The notes beneath the pieces are model-generated. The model was not told the origin of the DNA. It did no database searches and saw nothing but the letters and a program-made list of their open reading frames with translations. Of a DNA stretch of 64,000 nucleotides, positions 61,362 through 64,000 are shown one piece after another (within the stretch, counting starts at the first letter, position 1; each line of letters starts with the position of its first letter). The DNA is taken from contig NZ_JOGO01000006.1 of assembly GCF_000719475.1 (NCBI RefSeq), positions 62,001 to 126,000 on the forward strand, read 5' to 3'. The translations under genes and the position numbers were made by a program. The DNA is from Streptomyces sp. NRRL F-5630 (GTDB lineage Bacteria; Actinomycetota; Actinomycetes; Streptomycetales; Streptomycetaceae).

Positions 61362-62639
61362 TTACTGCTGCTGCGCGAGGCGCTTGTTGAACTCGCCCTC
61401 GACCTGCTTGGCCGCGTCCGCCGGGGACTTCCCCTTGAGGACGGCCGTCATGTAGGTCTTGATCGGGTTCGGGGCGTTCTCGACCGGGGCCCACTCCGGG
61501 ATGAGCGGCGTGGTGCCACCGCCGGCGGCGGCGGGCGCGGCGGCCTGCGCGGCCGGGTTGCCCTTGAGCTCGCTCTCCAGGGAGGTCTTGTTCGGGATGA
61601 CCCCGCCTTCCTTGGCGAGCTGGCCCTCGAACTTGTCGGAGAGCGCGAGCTTCAGGAACTCCTTGGCGAGGTCCTGCTTCTTGCTGCCCTCGGCGACGGC
61701 GAGGTTCGAGCCGCCGAGGAAGACGCCCTCGGGCTTGCCGGCCGTGGCGCCGGGGATCGTGAAGTAGCCGATCTCCTTCTCGATCGCCGGGTTCGCCTTG
61801 ATGGCGATGCCGGCCTCCCAGCCCATGCCGATGAACGCGCCGGTCTTGCCCTTGGCGAAGACCTCGCCCTGCTGCGGGGTGGCCTCGTCCTTGTCCTTGG
61901 GGGCCTTGGAGAGCGCCTGGAACTTCTTGTAGGTCTCCATGGCGGCGGTGACCTTCGGGTCGGCCAGGTTGGAGACGTACTTGTCGCCGTCCTTCTTGAC
62001 CAGTTCGGCGCCCTCGCCGATGGTGAGGCCGACGAAGTGGTACCAGTTCTGGCCCGGCAGGTAGATCGGCTCGGCCTTGGTCTTCTCGCCGATCTGCTGG
62101 AGGTCCTTGTAGAACTCGTCCCGCGTCTTCGGGGTGTCGGTGATCCCCGCGTCCTTCCAGATCTTCTTGTTGTAGAGGACGACGCGGTTGGCGACGTACC
62201 ACGGGGCGGCGTACTGCTTGCCGTCCACGATCGCCGCCTTGTTGATCGACTCGGTCCAGTCGGAGCCGACCGAGGACTTCAGGTCACCGAGCTCCGCCAG
62301 GCCGCCGCTCTGGGCGTACGAGGCGGTCTGGGTGTTGCCGACCTCGAAGACGTCCGGCGGGTTGGACTCCGAGAGCGAGGTGGTCAGCTTCTGCTGGATG
62401 CCGTTCCACTGCTGGATCTCGAACTTGACCTTGGCCTTGGTCTTCTTCTCGAAGGCCGCGGTGAGGTCCTTCTGCCACGTGTCGGGCGCCGAGCCGTCCA
62501 TGACCCAGACCGTCAGGGTCTGGCCCTCGTAGCCGTCCTTGCCCGACGCGCCCTTCGACGAGTCGTCGTCCGAGCCGCACGCCGCGACCGAACCGACCAT
62601 CACGACCGCACCGATCGCCGCTATGAGCTTGCGCTTCAC
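61362..62639 (-). CDS. dasA: Chitobiose-binding lipoprotein DasA
   Basis: 425 residues from GTG (VKRKLIAAIG) behind GAGGAGGG. Lipoprotein signal ending VAAC, then acidic GSDDDSS. Family 1 solute-binding protein: YEGQTLTVWVMDGSAPDTWQ, FEIQQWNGIQQKLTTSLSES and NPPDVFEVGNTQTASYAQSG. Delivers N,N'-diacetylchitobiose to DasBC and affects development in S. coelicolor. Two dre sites precede it. Confidence 0.95.
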   Translation of the reverse strand: MKRKLIAAIGAVVMVGSVAACGSDDDSSKGASGKDGYEGQTLTVWVMDGSAPDTWQKDLTAAFEKKTKAKVKFEIQQWNGIQQKLTTSLSESNPPDVFEVGNTQTASYAQSGGLAELGDLKSSVGSDWTESINKAAIVDGKQYAAPWYVANRVVLYNKKIWKDAGITDTPKTRDEFYKDLQQIGEKTKAEPIYLPGQNWYHFVGLTIGEGAELVKKDGDKYVSNLADPKVTAAMETYKKFQALSKAPKDKDEATPQQGEVFAKGKTGAFIGMGWEAGIAIKANPAIEKEIGYFTIPGATAGKPEGVFLGGSNLAVAEGSKKQDLAKEFLKLALSDKFEGQLAKEGGVIPNKTSLESELKGNPAAQAAAPAAAGGGTTPLIPEWAPVENAPNPIKTYMTAVLKGKSPADAAKQVEGEFNKRLAQQQ

Positions 62640-62727
62640 GCCACCCTCCTCAGGGATTCCAGCAACCCCCCACCCACAGCGACGGCACACGAACGGCAGC
62701 ACTCGCGGGACTGGGACCTGGTCGTTA

Positions 62728-62742
62728 ATGGTGTAGACCAGT
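62728..62742. promoter_or_regulatory. dre operator 1 of dasA
   Basis: ATGGTGTAGACCAGT: right half matches the dre consensus fully, left half has one change. About 90 bp before the dasA start. Confidence 0.85.
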
Positions 62743-62751
62743 ACCGGGAGC

Positions 62752-62765
62752 TTGGCCTAGACCTT
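62752..62765. promoter_or_regulatory. dre-like operator 2 of dasA/dasR
   Basis: TTGGCCTAGACCTT, 24 bp from site 1 and closer to dasR, so both promoters can be affected. Core TAGACC is kept. Confidence 0.65.
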
Positions 62766-63037
62766 TAGGGGTGTCAAGGGTGTATAAGAGGGGCTGTCCG
62801 CTCCGTTACCGGACCGGTACCTGAACCAGGTGTGAAACGCGTACGGCCGGGGGCAGACGCACCCGGCCCCCTGTGTCCGGGCCGCCGTGCCACGATGGGC
62901 GGCGCCGTGCGCACCACCGCACGACGGCAGGACGACAGCACAGGCACCACCGCACCACAAGCGGTACGGCACCACAAGCACCCAGGAGCGGCCGGTCCCG
63001 ACGAGGGCCGCCGAGCCGGAGAGGCGAGCGCGAAACA

Positions 63038-63835
63038 ATGGGCACCGACGGGGGCAGGACGCGATCCGGCCCGGACACCAAGGCCGGCGCGACCAAGACC
63101 GGCGCGCGCCCTCCGGCGCCCGCGCGCACCGCCCGGGTGCCGAAGTACTACCACCTCAAACGCCACCTCCAGGACATGACGCGCACGCTGCCCCCCGGCA
63201 GCCCGGTGCCCCCCGAACGCGCGCTCGCCGCCGAGTTCGACACGTCCCGCACGACGGTGCGCCAGGCGCTCCAGGAACTCGTCGTGGAGGGCCGGCTCGA
63301 ACGCATCCAGGGCAAGGGCACCTTCGTCGCGAAGCCGAAGGTCTCGCAGGCGCTGCAACTGACCTCGTACACCGAGGACATGCGCGCCCAGGGGCTGGAA
63401 CCGACGTCCCAGCTCCTGGACATCGGCTATGTCACGGCGGAGGAGCGCCTCGCCCGGCTGCTCGGCATCGACACGGGCGGCAGGGTGCTGCGCATCGAGC
63501 GGCTGCGCCTGGCGAGCGGCGAGCCGATGGCGATCGAGACGACGCATCTGGCGGCCAAGCGCTTTCCCGCGCTGCGCCGTTCGCTCGTCAAGTACACGTC
63601 CCTGTACACCGCGCTCGCCGAGGTGTACGACGTGCGGCTCGCCGAGGCCGAGGAGACGATCGAGACCTCGCTCGCGACCCCGCGCGAGGCCTCCCTGCTC
63701 GGCACCGACGTGGGCCTGCCGATGCTGCTGCTCTCACGGCACTCGGTGGACGGGCGCGGGGAGCCGGTGGAGTGGGTGCGCTCCGTCTACCGCGGCGACC
63801 GTTACAAGTTCGTGGCCAACCTGCGCCGTCCGTAA
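63038..63835 (+). CDS. dasR: GntR/HutC-family regulator DasR
   Basis: 265 residues from [15 protein letters not shown], behind [50 protein letters not shown]. The UTRA effector domain follows ([40 protein letters not shown]). It senses glucosamine-6-P or GlcNAc-6-P and controls dre-bearing genes including nagB and dasA here. The N-terminus is slightly longer than the S. coelicolor protein. Confidence 0.96.
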   Translation: MGTDGGRTRSGPDTKAGATKTGARPPAPARTARVPKYYHLKRHLQDMTRTLPPGSPVPPERALAAEFDTSRTTVRQALQELVVEGRLERIQGKGTFVAKPKVSQALQLTSYTEDMRAQGLEPTSQLLDIGYVTAEERLARLLGIDTGGRVLRIERLRLASGEPMAIETTHLAAKRFPALRRSLVKYTSLYTALAEVYDVRLAEAEETIETSLATPREASLLGTDVGLPMLLLSRHSVDGRGEPVEWVRSVYRGDRYKFVANLRRP

Positions 63836-64000
63836 GTCCGTATCCTCCCGAAGGACAAAATCCCCCGCCCGCGCACACCCCGGGACACCCCGGACGCGGG
63901 CCGGCGCCCGAACGTGTCCGCTATGCGGTACAGGGGTGTTGCCTGGCCGGTAACTGCCCTACATTTCCGCCGTCGCGTCGCGTGCGGCGACGCGCGCCCG

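Larger units (their letters stand above)
62640..63037. promoter_or_regulatory. dasA-dasR divergent region
   Basis: 398 bases, no gene. It contains two dre elements (next two entries), TATAAG at 62783-62788 that may be the dasR -10, and TTGACA on the minus strand at 62772-62777. Confidence 0.6.

Overview
The window is chromosomal DNA from a Streptomyces-type actinomycete. The support is very high GC, GTG starts, WhiB-family WblE, a SigB-type sigma factor with its own anti-sigma factor, Ni-superoxide dismutase with its maturation protease, and the chitosugar regulon dasR/dasA/dasB/dasC/dasD/nagB. From memory, the backbone order (kgd end, malic enzyme, amino-acid ABC transporter, sodX/sodN, ushX-sigH, wblE, pdtaS-like kinase, nagB, das genes, dasR) follows the S. 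coelicolor SCO5281 to SCO5231 interval.

Region 1 (about 0.4-15 kb) follows the 3' end of the 2-oxoglutarate dehydrogenase gene. It is a leftward block of eight genes: a trypsin/VMAP-like protein, a MoxR AAA+ ATPase, a vWA protein of the SAV_2336 type, a 59-residue FxSxx-type RiPP precursor, its radical SAM/SPASM cyclophane maturase, a separate HEXXH protein, a TIR-like/NB-ARC/TPR protein, and a trypco1-domain protein. It looks like a vWA-MoxR-VMAP conflict module merged with a cyclophane RiPP pathway. The precursor ends in F-x-N-x-x instead of F-x-S-x-x.

Region 2 (15-27 kb) is ordinary chromosome: a small DUF6104 protein, a membrane protein, a DUF4097-PadR operon with a palindromic operator, malic enzyme, a polar amino-acid ABC transporter with a strong intercistronic hairpin, a methyltransferase, a CGNR zinc-finger protein, sodX and sodN.

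Region 3 (27.1-40.0 kb) is an integrated mobilizable element of about 12.9 kb placed exactly at the 3' end of sodN. A perfect 19-bp repeat of the sodN stop region (27090-27108 and 40017-40035) flanks it, and the original sodN terminator is now stranded at 40099-40151. It carries a tyrosine integrase, an XRE regulator and an excisionase on either side of a divergent operator, a DUF3631 ATPase whose 5' end holds an iteron-like cluster, MobC and a relaxase, and two divergent cargo operons (HAD / methyltransferase / phosphotransferase / unknown; HTH-TPR regulator / Nudix / membrane protein). Matching arm-type repeats lie just inside both ends. No FtsK/TraB-type translocase was seen.

Region 4 (40-50 kb) holds a four-gene WXG100-like/RDD module, a GntR-DUF1648 membrane operon with a perfect 23-bp palindrome upstream, a small conserved protein, a PLP-dependent deaminase-like enzyme, a Na+/H+ antiporter and a UBP-type zinc-finger protein.

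Region 5 (50-64 kb) carries the stress sigma locus (ushX-like anti-sigma and sigH), a membrane protein, a diacylglycerol-kinase-like lipid kinase, wblE with a CRP-like site, a PdtaS-like histidine kinase, and the N-acetylglucosamine/chitobiose genes nagB, dasD, dasC, dasB, dasA and dasR with dre operators. No rRNA, tRNA or CRISPR array was seen.
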